Of a stretch of DNA of 64,000 nt, positions 37,786-47,513 are shown piece by piece. A model generated the notes under the pieces. It saw only the letters and a list, made by a program, of their open reading frames with translations. It did no database searches and was not told where the DNA came from. Each line of letters opens with the position of its first letter. The stretch's first letter is position 1. This DNA comes from Yersinia enterocolitica (lineage in GTDB: Bacteria; Pseudomonadota; Gammaproteobacteria; Enterobacterales; Enterobacteriaceae), in the NCBI GenBank assembly GCA_002082245.2, contig NBTC02000002.1, forward strand, positions 4,340,001 through 4,404,000, written 5' to 3'. Position numbers and translations under genes: made by a program.

Positions 37786-38580
37786 ATGAAACAGTATCTG
37801 GATTTGATGAAAAAAGTGCTGGAAGAAGGCACTCCAAAAGCTGACCGTACCGGTACCGGTACTGTGTCGATTTTCGGGCATCAGATGCGTTTCAATTTAC
37901 AAGACGGTTTCCCACTGGTAACCACTAAGCGCTGCCATTTGCGCTCCATCATCCATGAGCTGTTATGGTTCCTCAATGGCGATACTAATATTGGCTATTT
38001 GAAGGAAAATAATGTCTCAATCTGGGATGAATGGGCTGACGAAAACGGCGACCTTGGCCCGGTTTACGGCAAGCAATGGCGGGCTTGGGGGGCTGCAGAT
38101 GGTCGTAAGATTGACCAACTCAGCAACGTGGTAAAACAGCTTAAGCAGGATCCCGATTCACGCCGTATCATCGTCTCAGCATGGAATGTGGGTGAACTGG
38201 AGCAAATGGCACTGGCGCCGTGCCATGCTTTCTTCCAGTTCTACGTGGCAGATGGCAAGCTTTCTTGTCAACTGTATCAGCGCTCTTGTGATGTATTCCT
38301 CGGCTTGCCATTTAACATTGCCAGCTATGCTTTACTGGTACATATGATGGCGCAGCAATGCGATTTGGAAGTGGGTGATTTTGTCTGGACAGGGGGGGAT
38401 ACACACTTGTACAGCAACCATATTGAGCAGACAAATCTGCAATTAAGCCGTGAGCCACGTGCATTGCCGAAACTGATTATCAAACGGAAACCTGACTCTT
38501 TGTTTGATTACCGTTTTGAGGATTTTGAAATTGAGGGGTACGATCCTCACCCAGGAATTAAAGCGCCGATTGCTATCTAA
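37786..38580 (+). CDS. thyA: Thymidylate synthase ThyA
   Basis: ThyA methylates dUMP to dTMP with methylenetetrahydrofolate. The 264-residue protein has the E. coli length and the active-site cysteine in [13 protein letters not shown] (Cys146), [13 protein letters not shown], and [13 protein letters not shown] precedes ATG 37786. A terminator follows 7 bp after the stop. Confidence 0.98.
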   Translation: MKQYLDLMKKVLEEGTPKADRTGTGTVSIFGHQMRFNLQDGFPLVTTKRCHLRSIIHELLWFLNGDTNIGYLKENNVSIWDEWADENGDLGPVYGKQWRAWGAADGRKIDQLSNVVKQLKQDPDSRRIIVSAWNVGELEQMALAPCHAFFQFYVADGKLSCQLYQRSCDVFLGLPFNIASYALLVHMMAQQCDLEVGDFVWTGGDTHLYSNHIEQTNLQLSREPRALPKLIIKRKPDSLFDYRFEDFEIEGYDPHPGIKAPIAI

Positions 38581-38587
38581 TCTTTAG

Positions 38588-38614
38588 ACCGGAGCCGCAA
38601 TGGCTCCGGTTTTA
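38588..38614 (+). terminator. Terminator after thyA
   Basis: ACCGGAGCC (38588-38596) pairs with GGCTCCGGT (38602-38610) around a five-base loop and runs into TTT. Confidence 0.85.
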
Positions 38615-38739
38615 TACCCGTCACCTTTCAAGTTTCAGGGGGCTGCTCCTGTTTACTCGGTCCATTCCCATTCCCATTCCCATATCCAGCTCTTGCCTCT
38701 GCTTGTTGCCTCCCTGCATCTGGAAAGCTATTGGGTATA
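38613..38739. repeat. ERIC element, diverged, 127 bp
   Basis: The element starts TATACCCGTCACCTTTCAAGT and ends in TTGTTGCCTCCCTGCATC...GGGTATA, matching ERIC termini in order and orientation; total length is 127 bp, the standard ERIC size. The centre has drifted and contains a short CCCATT repeat (about 38672-38692). It occupies most of the thyA-ppdA gap; the remaining 170 bp hold nothing I recognise. Confidence 0.75.
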
Positions 38740-38908
38740 TTTTCGTCAAACCCTTTTCTTTGCTACCAGCATCCTTCCTGCAATAAAAATGCGAGCTGCG
38801 CCGCACTCTTTTCTGCATTTATGTCGTCGTAGATAAAATTTTGCGCACCGTTTCCAGCCCTGATAATTCGTCACTCGACCTCAAATTTCAGCCACGTAAA
38901 CTTACGCC

Positions 38909-39439
38909 ATGGACACCAATATAAGATTAACGAAAACTTACCTGACTCGTAGGAATTCTCTTAAAAAACAAAAAGGTATCAGCCTGATTGAATTGCTGCT
39001 GGTGATTGTATTAGTGGGTATAACAGCACTTTGGGGGGCGCAAAGTTGGCATCATTACCGGCAGCGGGAACGGCTCGCAGACAGTGCTCGTCAGTTACTC
39101 GCCTTCTTAACACACTTACAAGCACAGGCTAATCGTCGCAATGACACAGAATTGCTGTGGATACAGCAGAATGGCCAGGGGTGCCTGGGAAGTGGTGATA
39201 AACCTACGGCTCGCTGTTCGGCACTTACCGACGGCGTGTTTATTCCACCTTACCCAGATGTCGCTATTGCGACTTCATTGCAAAAAGAGATGGGCTTCTT
39301 TGGTGTGAGGAATACGGCACAGGCAGGAAATATCATGCTCAGTAACCCGGCAGGGTCTATCCGGTTAGTTATTTCCAGTCGAGGGCGCTTAAGACTGTGT
39401 AGTGAGGGCCAGCCAATGTCAGGTATTCATATATGCTAA
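38909..39439 (+). CDS. ppdA: Prepilin peptidase-dependent minor pseudopilin PpdA
   Basis: The 176-residue protein has the prepilin junction KKQKG before ISLIELLLVIVLVGITA and the PpdA body FFGVRNTAQAGNIMLSN and SSRGRLRLCSEGQ. The leader from ATG 38909 is 23 residues, longer than the six or so in E. coli, and no good ribosome site precedes it; no later ATG is available before the junction. It is the first of four genes for minor pilin-like proteins that prime type IV pilus or T2SS fibres. Confidence 0.85.
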   Translation: MDTNIRLTKTYLTRRNSLKKQKGISLIELLLVIVLVGITALWGAQSWHHYRQRERLADSARQLLAFLTHLQAQANRRNDTELLWIQQNGQGCLGSGDKPTARCSALTDGVFIPPYPDVAIATSLQKEMGFFGVRNTAQAGNIMLSNPAGSIRLVISSRGRLRLCSEGQPMSGIHIC

Positions 39440-40053
39440 TAATGGTCAAAAATATGCCAGCATCGGTCTGTTCTGGGCGGAAACGTATAACAGGTTTTAC
39501 GCTACCGGAAATGATGTTGGCATTGAGCATTGGTAGTTTGATTATGCTTGGTGCCGCAGAGGTTTTCCCTAAGCTACGCAAACAAATATCAATTTTGCAG
39601 CAGCGCTATTATCTGGAGTTGGCACTGAGTCAGGTTATGGTTGTGCTAGAAAAAGATCTGCGGCGTGCAGGATTTTGCCATGGCGAGTGTCAGGGAAAAG
39701 CGGTTACAACCCATCATTATCCCGCAGAAGCGACAAATTCGTGTCTGATAGTTGCTTACGATCTCAATCGAAATGGTCGATGGGAAGGGGAGAAACATCA
39801 GGAGTCCGAATACTTTGGCTACCGCCTGCGTAATAAAGCATTAGAGGTCCAACGTGGTGAACTGAATTGCGCTGGCAGTGGGTGGGAAAAGCTGCTTGAT
39901 CCACAAGAGATAACGATAACCCATTTTTCTATTAGTCGGTTACCTCAGCAAACATCAAATCAGGTTTATCGGGTGCAATTAGCGGGGCAAAAAACAGGTA
40001 ATCCGGTAATCCATCATCAGCTTACTTATACGATACGCGGGAACAATCTATGA
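39433..40053 (+). CDS. ppdB: Prepilin peptidase-dependent protein PpdB
   Basis: The 206-residue protein has a leader ending RKRITG before FTLPEMMLALSIGSLIMLG, with a PulJ/PilW-like body (LALSQVMVVLEKDLRRAGFC, YDLNRNGRWEGEKHQESEYFGYRL). It overlaps ppdA and the next gene by a few bases, as in a tight operon. It is a predicted minor pseudopilin in the inner membrane before assembly. Confidence 0.88.
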   Translation: MLIMVKNMPASVCSGRKRITGFTLPEMMLALSIGSLIMLGAAEVFPKLRKQISILQQRYYLELALSQVMVVLEKDLRRAGFCHGECQGKAVTTHHYPAEATNSCLIVAYDLNRNGRWEGEKHQESEYFGYRLRNKALEVQRGELNCAGSGWEKLLDPQEITITHFSISRLPQQTSNQVYRVQLAGQKTGNPVIHHQLTYTIRGNNL

Positions 40054-40520
40054 AGCTGAATCATCAACGGGGGACCAGTACATTGGCAGCCGTCGCTACA
40101 CTTTTCGCTCTTGGTTTATTTCTGCTGTCAGCACTACACCGTCAATTGGATAATATTCAACAGATTACATCTGAAGAACAGCACTATTTACGTGCTTTTA
40201 ATCAGGCAACATCATCACTGAACTGGGGGATACGTCAGGATTGGTCGTTCAGTTTGCCATGGCGGACAGGTTCAACATGGTATTGCATTCAGCAGCAGCA
40301 ATATGGCTTAAAGGCCTGTGTTAAACCAGCATCACTAAGCGGTTTTTTTATTCTCAGAGGGGAGAGTTACCTCCTCGGTTCACAGCCACCCTTGATGCTA
40401 TATCAACGGGTCATGCTGAATATTGGCAAAGGGTCTGTGGGTCACTATCAACTGGTTAAGGCAGCTCATGGCTGGTTGGATTTCTGTCCTGATAAGGATG
40501 CACAGTTTTGCGATTACTAA
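40050..40520 (+). CDS. ygdB: YgdB-like minor pilin-associated protein (PilX/GspK-like)
   Basis: The 156-residue protein begins MKLNHQRGTSTLAAVATLFALGLFLLSALHRQ, a class-III-like N-terminus without Glu5, as in YgdB and PilX/GspK-type proteins. Four cysteines are seen (WYCIQQQ, LKACVKP, LDFCPDK, QFCDY). Position between ppdB and ppdC matches E. coli ygdB. The function is predicted fibre priming together with PpdA-C. Confidence 0.82.
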   Translation: MKLNHQRGTSTLAAVATLFALGLFLLSALHRQLDNIQQITSEEQHYLRAFNQATSSLNWGIRQDWSFSLPWRTGSTWYCIQQQQYGLKACVKPASLSGFFILRGESYLLGSQPPLMLYQRVMLNIGKGSVGHYQLVKAAHGWLDFCPDKDAQFCDY

Positions 40521-40543
40521 AATGCTGCAATAGGTGCTTGTTG

Positions 40544-40915
40544 ATGAAACGGAGTGACCAATGCGATCCTCGCAACCAACGAGGGTTTAGCCTGCCTGAA
40601 GCCTTAATTGCGGCACTGTTTTTCTCTGTCTCGTTACTGGGGTTGTTGCAATACCATCAGACTCTTTTACAGGGTTTCTCTTCTGTGTGGCAACAGCGTC
40701 AGGCTTGGTTTCTGCTTCATCAACATATTGACAGTGCAGGGGAGGCTAGACCTGATAGGGGATTCATATCGGGAATGAAACCTAACTGGTTATATCGTCA
40801 GTCCATTAGCCGAATTGAAGGGGAATGCGCCGAGCTTAATTTCACTCTTGCGGTACGGAAAAACCTGTCAGCAGAGTTAACCCGTTGGTTTTGCTCTACG
40901 AATGGAAGTGGCTAA
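40544..40915 (+). CDS. ppdC: Prepilin peptidase-dependent protein PpdC
   Basis: ATG 40544 (AGG eight bases before) gives 123 residues; a TTG at 40508 would add 12. The junction NQRG is followed by FSLPEALIAALFFSVSLLGLL, a type-IV-pilin N-terminus with Glu5. The body is short, with a cysteine pair (GECAELN, WFCSTN). It is the last gene of the minor pseudopilin group, 235 bp before recC. Confidence 0.85.
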   Translation: MKRSDQCDPRNQRGFSLPEALIAALFFSVSLLGLLQYHQTLLQGFSSVWQQRQAWFLLHQHIDSAGEARPDRGFISGMKPNWLYRQSISRIEGECAELNFTLAVRKNLSAELTRWFCSTNGSG

Positions 40916-41150
40916 CGGCATAGTTATCCCCCATAGATACGACGTTGCTGAGGCGGCAAACAAGGGGATCCTGATTGATGAACCGCCGAGGTATACAGAT
41001 GAGCGACTATATCGGTCTTATAATAGAGATAACCTATTGCGCTCATTCATTATCAAGTTAGAGTATTAAGCCTCAGGATTTACCCACAAGTGATAATAAA
41101 CTGGTTTAATCACTTATGGCTATTTTCCATAGTGCCTTAAGGGAGTAATC

Positions 41151-44100
41151 ATGTTCACGGTTTATCATTCTAATCAATTAGATTTACTCAAAGCGCTAAC
41201 GACTGCGCTGATAGAACGAGAGCCGTTGGATAACCCTTTCCAGCAAGAAGTGGTGCTAGTTCAAAGCCCAGGAATGGCACAATGGTTACAAATGCAACTG
41301 GCACAACAATTTAGTATTGCAGCTAATATTGAGTTTCCGCTGCCCGCAACCTTTATCTGGGATATGTTTACCCGTGTTTTGCCCGGAATCCCAAAAGAAA
41401 GCGCATTTAGCAAAGACGCCATGACATGGAAACTTATGTGGTTGCTGCCAGATTTACTGGAAAGCCCGGTATTTTCTCCCATGAAACGCTATTTAAGTGA
41501 CGATAATGATAAGCGCAAAATCCATCAACTTGCAGCACGGGTTGCTGACCTTTTCGACCAATATTTAGTGTATCGTCCTGAATGGCTTGCCAGTTGGGAA
41601 CGGGGCCAACTCATTGACAATCTGGACGATGCTCAACTGTGGCAAGCCAAGTTGTGGGTGGAACTGACCAATTATACCCGCCAATTGGAACAGCCCGAAT
41701 GGCACCGTGCCAATCTCTACCAGCGGTTTATCCGCACCCTGCTTGAAGCGAATGTCTGCCCCGTTGGGTTACCCAAGCGGGTATTTATTTGCGGCATATC
41801 GGCATTACCTCCTATCTATTTACAAGCTCTACAAGCGCTGGGTAAACATATTGATATTCATCTGATGTTTACGAATCCTTGCCGCTATTTTTGGGGCGAT
41901 ATTCAGGATTATGCTTTTTTGGCTAAATTGCAAAGCCGCAAACGTAGACATTATCGCGAATCAATTGAAGTCAATCTGTTCCGCCAGCCAGAGCAGGCTG
42001 AACAGCTCTTTAATGCGAATGGTGAACAAGAACTCAGTAACCCATTATTAGCCTCGTGGGGGCGGCTCGGGCGGGATCATATGTATTTATTATCTCAGGT
42101 TGATGATATTCAAGAGGTCCACGCTTTTGTTGATATTGACCCTGACAATCTACTACATGGTATTCAGCACGATATGTTGGAGCTGGAAGACCACGCAATT
42201 ATTGGCATCACGGCGGAATCCTTAGCGCGTAGCGACCAAAAGCGTCGATTAGATCTCAGTGATCGATCTCTTAGCCTGCATGTTTGCCATAGTCCTCAGC
42301 GAGAAGTTGAGGTTTTGCAAGATAACCTATTGAATTTATTCTCAACTAATCCTGAACTTACTCCACGCGATGTCATTGTGATGGTTGCCGATATTGACAG
42401 CTATACCCCTTATATTCAGGCCACATTTGGTAATGCGACAGGGGACCGCTATCTGCCGTTTGCGATTTCTGACCGTAAAGCCAGTCAGGCCCATCCGGCG
42501 CTACAGGCTTTTATTACCTTACTTGATCTCCCCCAAAGCCGTTTCACCTCTGAACAAGTGTTGGCGCTGTTGGAGGTACCTGCTTTAGCCAGTAAGTTTG
42601 GTATTACTGAAGATGGCTTGCGCCGCTTACGGCAATGGGTGGGGGAATCGGGTATTCGTTGGGGGCTGGATGATGACAATGTACGGGAACTCTCCTTACC
42701 CGCAACGGGTCAGCATACCTGGCACTTTGGTATCACCCGCATGTTGCTGGGTTATGCCATGGATAGCACCGCCGGAGATTGGCAGGGTGTTCTGCCATAT
42801 GATGAGTCGAGTGGCTTAGCTGCTGAACTCGCTGGGCAATTGGCAGATATGTTGATGCAACTAAGCCAATGGCGGCAGCAATTAAGTGAACCCCGAGCAC
42901 TCAGCGAATGGTTACCCCTGTGCCGCCAATTATTGGATACCTTCTTTGAACCCGATAATGACACTGAAGCGGTGTTGGTGCTGATTGAACAACAGTGGCA
43001 GAAGGTTATCAGCTATGGTATTGCTGCCCAATATCCCGATGTGGTGCCACTTAATCTGTTACGGGATGAACTGGCTTCGCGCTTGGATAATGAGCGCATC
43101 AGCCAGCGTTTCCTTGCCGGGCCAATCAACTTCTGTACTCTAATGCCTATGCGCTCGATCCCATTTAAAGTTGTTTGCTTATTGGGGATGAACGATGGCG
43201 TTTACCCACGAACGCTGCCGCCGCTGGGATTTGATTTGATGGCAAAGCAGGTTCGCCGTGGTGACCGTAGCCGCCGTGACGATGACCGCTATCTGTTCCT
43301 CGAAGCGCTACTTTCGGCTCAGCAACAGCTCTATATCAGCTATATCGGGCGCTCTATCCAGGATAACAGTAAGCGTTATCCATCAGTGTTGGTCAGTGAA
43401 CTGATTGAATATATCTCACAAAGTTATCATTTACCGGGTGACGAAATGCTCAATGCTGATGAGAGCGCTCAGCGGGTGATTCAGCACTTACTCTGCTGGC
43501 ATGCGCGGATGCCGTTTGCGGCAGAAAATTTTATTCAGCATAGCGAGTTACAGAGTTACGCTGCTGAATGGCTACCCTCTGCTGAGTCCAAAGGGCGACC
43601 GCATCCAGAGTTTAATCAGCCATTATCGCCTGAACCTTTATCTGAAATTACATTGGATGAGTTAATCCGCTTCTATCGCCACCCTGTGAGGGCATTCTTC
43701 CAACTCCGGCTAGGAGTGAATTTTGTTATTGAAGAAACAGAATTACCTGATGAAGAGCCATTTACTTTAGATAACCTCAACCGCTATCAGTTTAATACTC
43801 AGTTACTGAATGCATTGATAGATGAGGGAGACATCAATAGCGTGTTTACCCGAGCTCGAGCGGCCGGTAGCCTGCCTTATGGATCGTTCGGTGAGCTTTA
43901 TTGGGAAAGCCAACAAGAGGAAATGGTGCCATTAGCTGAACAGATTCGTAGCGAGCGCCTTGAGCATCATAGCATTGAGCTAAATATCGAATTGGGTGAC
44001 ATCACCCTTACAGGTTGGATTCATCAGGTTCAGGAAGATGGATTAATTCGTTGGCGTCCCGCGGCATTAACGGCGATAGACGGGCTTTTATTATGGATTG

Positions 44101-44522
44101 AACATCTGGTCTATTGTGCTGGTGGAGGTGATGGGCAAAGCCGGATGTATGGTCGCAAAGGAACTGCATGGCGCTATGATTCTTTGGGCCGTGATGAGGC
44201 TCATCACTATTTACAACAGTTAATCAGTGGGTATCAGCAAGGAATGTGTGAACCACTGTTATTGCTGAGCAAAAGTGGTTGGGCATGGCTGAGCCAGTGC
44301 TTTGAACGCGAGTCAGGTCAGATTTTGTGGGATGAAGAAACACAAACTAAAGCCCGCATGAAACTTTTACAAGTTTGGCAGGGTGATCAGCGAGTTGCAG
44401 GTGAAGGTGAGGATAGCTATGTGCAAAGGGTGTTCCGCCTGATGGATAATCCACATCTCGACAAGATATTACATGAAACGGAACGTTATTTATTACCGAT
44501 TGCCCGCCATAATAAGGCGTGA
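41151..44522 (+). CDS. recC: Exodeoxyribonuclease V gamma subunit RecC
   Basis: RecC recognises Chi and splits the strands in RecBCD. The 1123-residue protein (E. coli 1122) opens MFTVYHSNQLDLLKAL and contains VQSPGMAQWLQMQLA, HVCHSPQREVEVLQDNLL, LLGMNDGVYPR and RRDDDRYLFLEALLSAQ, typical of RecC with its inactive helicase fold. GGGAG precedes the ATG. The order recC-ptrA-recB-recD is the enterobacterial one. Confidence 0.98.
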   Translation: MFTVYHSNQLDLLKALTTALIEREPLDNPFQQEVVLVQSPGMAQWLQMQLAQQFSIAANIEFPLPATFIWDMFTRVLPGIPKESAFSKDAMTWKLMWLLPDLLESPVFSPMKRYLSDDNDKRKIHQLAARVADLFDQYLVYRPEWLASWERGQLIDNLDDAQLWQAKLWVELTNYTRQLEQPEWHRANLYQRFIRTLLEANVCPVGLPKRVFICGISALPPIYLQALQALGKHIDIHLMFTNPCRYFWGDIQDYAFLAKLQSRKRRHYRESIEVNLFRQPEQAEQLFNANGEQELSNPLLASWGRLGRDHMYLLSQVDDIQEVHAFVDIDPDNLLHGIQHDMLELEDHAIIGITAESLARSDQKRRLDLSDRSLSLHVCHSPQREVEVLQDNLLNLFSTNPELTPRDVIVMVADIDSYTPYIQATFGNATGDRYLPFAISDRKASQAHPALQAFITLLDLPQSRFTSEQVLALLEVPALASKFGITEDGLRRLRQWVGESGIRWGLDDDNVRELSLPATGQHTWHFGITRMLLGYAMDSTAGDWQGVLPYDESSGLAAELAGQLADMLMQLSQWRQQLSEPRALSEWLPLCRQLLDTFFEPDNDTEAVLVLIEQQWQKVISYGIAAQYPDVVPLNLLRDELASRLDNERISQRFLAGPINFCTLMPMRSIPFKVVCLLGMNDGVYPRTLPPLGFDLMAKQVRRGDRSRRDDDRYLFLEALLSAQQQLYISYIGRSIQDNSKRYPSVLVSELIEYISQSYHLPGDEMLNADESAQRVIQHLLCWHARMPFAAENFIQHSELQSYAAEWLPSAESKGRPHPEFNQPLSPEPLSEITLDELIRFYRHPVRAFFQLRLGVNFVIEETELPDEEPFTLDNLNRYQFNTQLLNALIDEGDINSVFTRARAAGSLPYGSFGELYWESQQEEMVPLAEQIRSERLEHHSIELNIELGDITLTGWIHQVQEDGLIRWRPAALTAIDGLLLWIEHLVYCAGGGDGQSRMYGRKGTAWRYDSLGRDEAHHYLQQLISGYQQGMCEPLLLLSKSGWAWLSQCFERESGQILWDEETQTKARMKLLQVWQGDQRVAGEGEDSYVQRVFRLMDNPHLDKILHETERYLLPIARHNKA

Positions 44523-44621
44523 GAACTGCTGATGGCCAAACCAGGCTTTCATACATATCAATACCAGAAAGTTGGCTGCGGCTTTAAGCGGTAATTTTTA
44601 AGGGGTTAGGGGAGAAACGGA

Positions 44622-47513
44622 ATGCATAAACAGTTTGCTCGCATCATGGGTATATTTTTCTTATTAGGTTTGCTGGCACCTCTCAGTTGGGCTGCTGCGC
44701 CTGCGTGGCAACCTCTGGCAGAAGCCATTCACAAAAGTGAACATGACCTGCGTAAATACCAGGCAATAAAGTTGCCTAATGGTATGACGGTATTGCTAGT
44801 TTCTGATGCGCAAGCACCTAAATCCTTGGCAGCACTGGCGTTGCCTGTCGGATCATTGGAAGATCCCAATAACCAGTTGGGTTTAGCTCATTATCTGGAA
44901 CACATGTTATTGATGGGTTCTACGCGTTTTCCTGAACCAGGCAGTTTTGCCGAGTTTCTGAAAAAGCATGGCGGTAGCCATAATGCGAGTACGGCTTCTT
45001 ATCGAACCGCTTTTTATTTTGAAATTGAAAATGATGCATTAGCTCCGGCAGTTGAGCGTTTAGCCGATGCTATTGCACAGCCTTTGTTAGACCCTATCAA
45101 TGCTGATCGTGAACGTAATGCGGTCAATGCTGAATTGACGATGGCCCGCTCGCGCGATGGGATGCGCATGGCGCAGGTTAATGCTGAAACGCTTAATCCA
45201 GCACACCCTAGTGCGCGTTTTTCGGGGGGTAATCTTGATACGCTGAAAGACAAGCCTGATGGCAAATTACATGATGAGCTGCTGAGTTTTTATCATCGTT
45301 ACTATTCTGCCAATTTGATGGTGGGGGTGCTGTATAGCAATCAGTCTCTGGAGCAGTTGGCACAATTAGCGGCTGATACCTTTGGCCAGATTCCGAATCG
45401 GGAGGCAAAAGTCCCTCCAATTACGGTACCTGCTGTAACACCGGACCAAACCGGTATTATTATTCATTATGTTCCAGCCCAACCGCGTAAACAGTTAAAA
45501 ATAGACTTTCGCATTGAGAACAATAGCGAAGAATTTCGCAGAAAAACAGATACCTATGTTAGCTATTTGATTGGTAATCGCAGTAAAGATACGTTGTCCG
45601 ACTGGCTACAAAAACAGGGGCTGGCAGATGCTATTAATGCTGGTGCCGATCCAATGGTAGACCGTAATGGTGGGGTGTTCTCTATTTCGGTATCACTTAC
45701 GGATAAAGGTTTGGCCAAACGTGACGTCGTGGTGGCCGCTATCTTTGATTACATCAAAATGTTGCAAAAAGACGGCATTAAACAGAGCTATTTCGATGAG
45801 ATAGCCCATGTTTTAAATCTGGATTTCCGTTATCCCTCAATCACGCGAGATATGGATTACATCGAGTGGCTGGTGGATATGATGTTGCGAGTACCTGTCG
45901 CACATGTGCTTGATGCGCCCTATCTGGCGGATCATTATGATCCCAAGGCCATTGCTGCCCGGTTGGCTGAAATGACGCCAGAGAATGCGCGGATCTGGTT
46001 TGTCAGCCCTGAAGAGCCTCACAATAAAGTGGCCTATTTTGTTGATGCCCCTTATCAGGTCAATAAAATTAGCCCACAAGAGATGAAAGACTGGCAACAA
46101 CTTGGGGAGAATATCACTCTGAGCCTACCGGCACTTAACCCCTATATCCCAGATGACTTTACGCTGATCAAAGCAGATAAAAATATCACCCGGCCACAGA
46201 ATGTTGCGGAACAACCGGGGTTACGGGTGTTTTACATGCCAAGTCAGTATTTTGCTGATGAACCGAAAGCCGATATCGCGCTGGCTTTCCGCAATCCTCA
46301 TGCGTTGGATACCGCCCGCCATCAGGTACTATTCGCCCTGACTGATTATCTGGCCGGCCTTTCACTGGATGAACTGAGCTATCAGGCTTCGATCGGCGGA
46401 ATCAGCTTCTCAACCGCCCCTAACAACGGTTTATATGTCAGTGCTAATGGCTTCACACAGCGGATGCCACAATTGCTAACCACGCTGGTTGAAGGTTATT
46501 CCAGTTTTACGCCAACAGAAGATCAATTAGTGCAGGCTAAATCTTGGTATCGCGAGCAGTTGGACGTGGCTGAGAAAGGCAAAGCTTATGAACTGGCGAT
46601 TCAGCCAGCGAAATTGCTGTCTCATGTTCCTTATTCTGAACGCAGCGAACGGCGCAAATTGCTTGATACTATCAGCGTGCAAGATGTGCTGACTTATCGT
46701 GATAGCTTGCTGAAGCAATCTGCGCTGGAAGTATTGGCAGTGGGTAATATGACTACCCAGCAAGTTACCACTCTGGCGGAATCGTTGAAAAAACAATTGG
46801 CTTTGACGGGAACTACTTGGTGGACCGGCGAGGATGTTGTTGTTGATAAGGCACAACTGGCCAATATGGAGCGGCTTGGCAGCAGTTCTGATGCTGCGCT
46901 GGCGGCAGTCTATGTTCCAACCGGTTATACGGAAATTGATGGTATGGCGCGTAGTGCTTTGCTGGGGCAAATTGTTCAACCGTGGTTCTATGATCAATTA
47001 CGAACCGAAGAGCAACTCGGCTATGCAGTATTTGCCTTCCCGATGTCGGTTGGCCGACAGTGGGGCTTGGGGTTCTTGCTGCAAAGTAACAGCAAGCAAC
47101 CTGATTACCTTTATCAACGCTATCTTGCCTTCTATCCACAGGCAGAAAAGCGCCTGCGTGAAATGAAACCTGCTGATTTTGAACAATATAAACAAGGGCT
47201 AATTAACCAATTACTGCAACGACCACAAACTCTGGATGAAGAGGCTAGTCGTTACAGTAATGATTTCAATCGTAATAATTTTGCGTTTGATAGTCGCGAA
47301 AAAATGATTGCTCAGGTGAAGCAACTTAATAGCACTGTATTAGCTGATTTCTTCCAGCAAGCGGTTATTAAACCGCAAGGTCTGGCACTGCTTTCTCAAG
47401 TTAAAGGTCAGGGGCAAACGGCTGGCGGATATGCGGTGCTTAAAGGATGGACGACCTATCCGACAACATCTGCCTTGCAGGCTACCCTGCCGCAGAAGGT
47501 ATTAGCTCCATGA
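44622..47513 (+). CDS. ptrA: Pitrilysin (protease III) PtrA
   Basis: PtrA is a periplasmic zinc peptidase of the insulinase family degrading short peptides. The 963-residue protein has a signal peptide (IFFLLGLLAPLSWAAA) and the inverted zinc motif HXXEH in LAHYLEHMLLMGS, with the third ligand Glu in RNAVNAELTMA. GGGG before ATG 44622 suits the start. It lies between recC and recB and overlaps recB by four bases (ATGA). Confidence 0.97.
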   Translation: MHKQFARIMGIFFLLGLLAPLSWAAAPAWQPLAEAIHKSEHDLRKYQAIKLPNGMTVLLVSDAQAPKSLAALALPVGSLEDPNNQLGLAHYLEHMLLMGSTRFPEPGSFAEFLKKHGGSHNASTASYRTAFYFEIENDALAPAVERLADAIAQPLLDPINADRERNAVNAELTMARSRDGMRMAQVNAETLNPAHPSARFSGGNLDTLKDKPDGKLHDELLSFYHRYYSANLMVGVLYSNQSLEQLAQLAADTFGQIPNREAKVPPITVPAVTPDQTGIIIHYVPAQPRKQLKIDFRIENNSEEFRRKTDTYVSYLIGNRSKDTLSDWLQKQGLADAINAGADPMVDRNGGVFSISVSLTDKGLAKRDVVVAAIFDYIKMLQKDGIKQSYFDEIAHVLNLDFRYPSITRDMDYIEWLVDMMLRVPVAHVLDAPYLADHYDPKAIAARLAEMTPENARIWFVSPEEPHNKVAYFVDAPYQVNKISPQEMKDWQQLGENITLSLPALNPYIPDDFTLIKADKNITRPQNVAEQPGLRVFYMPSQYFADEPKADIALAFRNPHALDTARHQVLFALTDYLAGLSLDELSYQASIGGISFSTAPNNGLYVSANGFTQRMPQLLTTLVEGYSSFTPTEDQLVQAKSWYREQLDVAEKGKAYELAIQPAKLLSHVPYSERSERRKLLDTISVQDVLTYRDSLLKQSALEVLAVGNMTTQQVTTLAESLKKQLALTGTTWWTGEDVVVDKAQLANMERLGSSSDAALAAVYVPTGYTEIDGMARSALLGQIVQPWFYDQLRTEEQLGYAVFAFPMSVGRQWGLGFLLQSNSKQPDYLYQRYLAFYPQAEKRLREMKPADFEQYKQGLINQLLQRPQTLDEEASRYSNDFNRNNFAFDSREKMIAQVKQLNSTVLADFFQQAVIKPQGLALLSQVKGQGQTAGGYAVLKGWTTYPTTSALQATLPQKVLAP

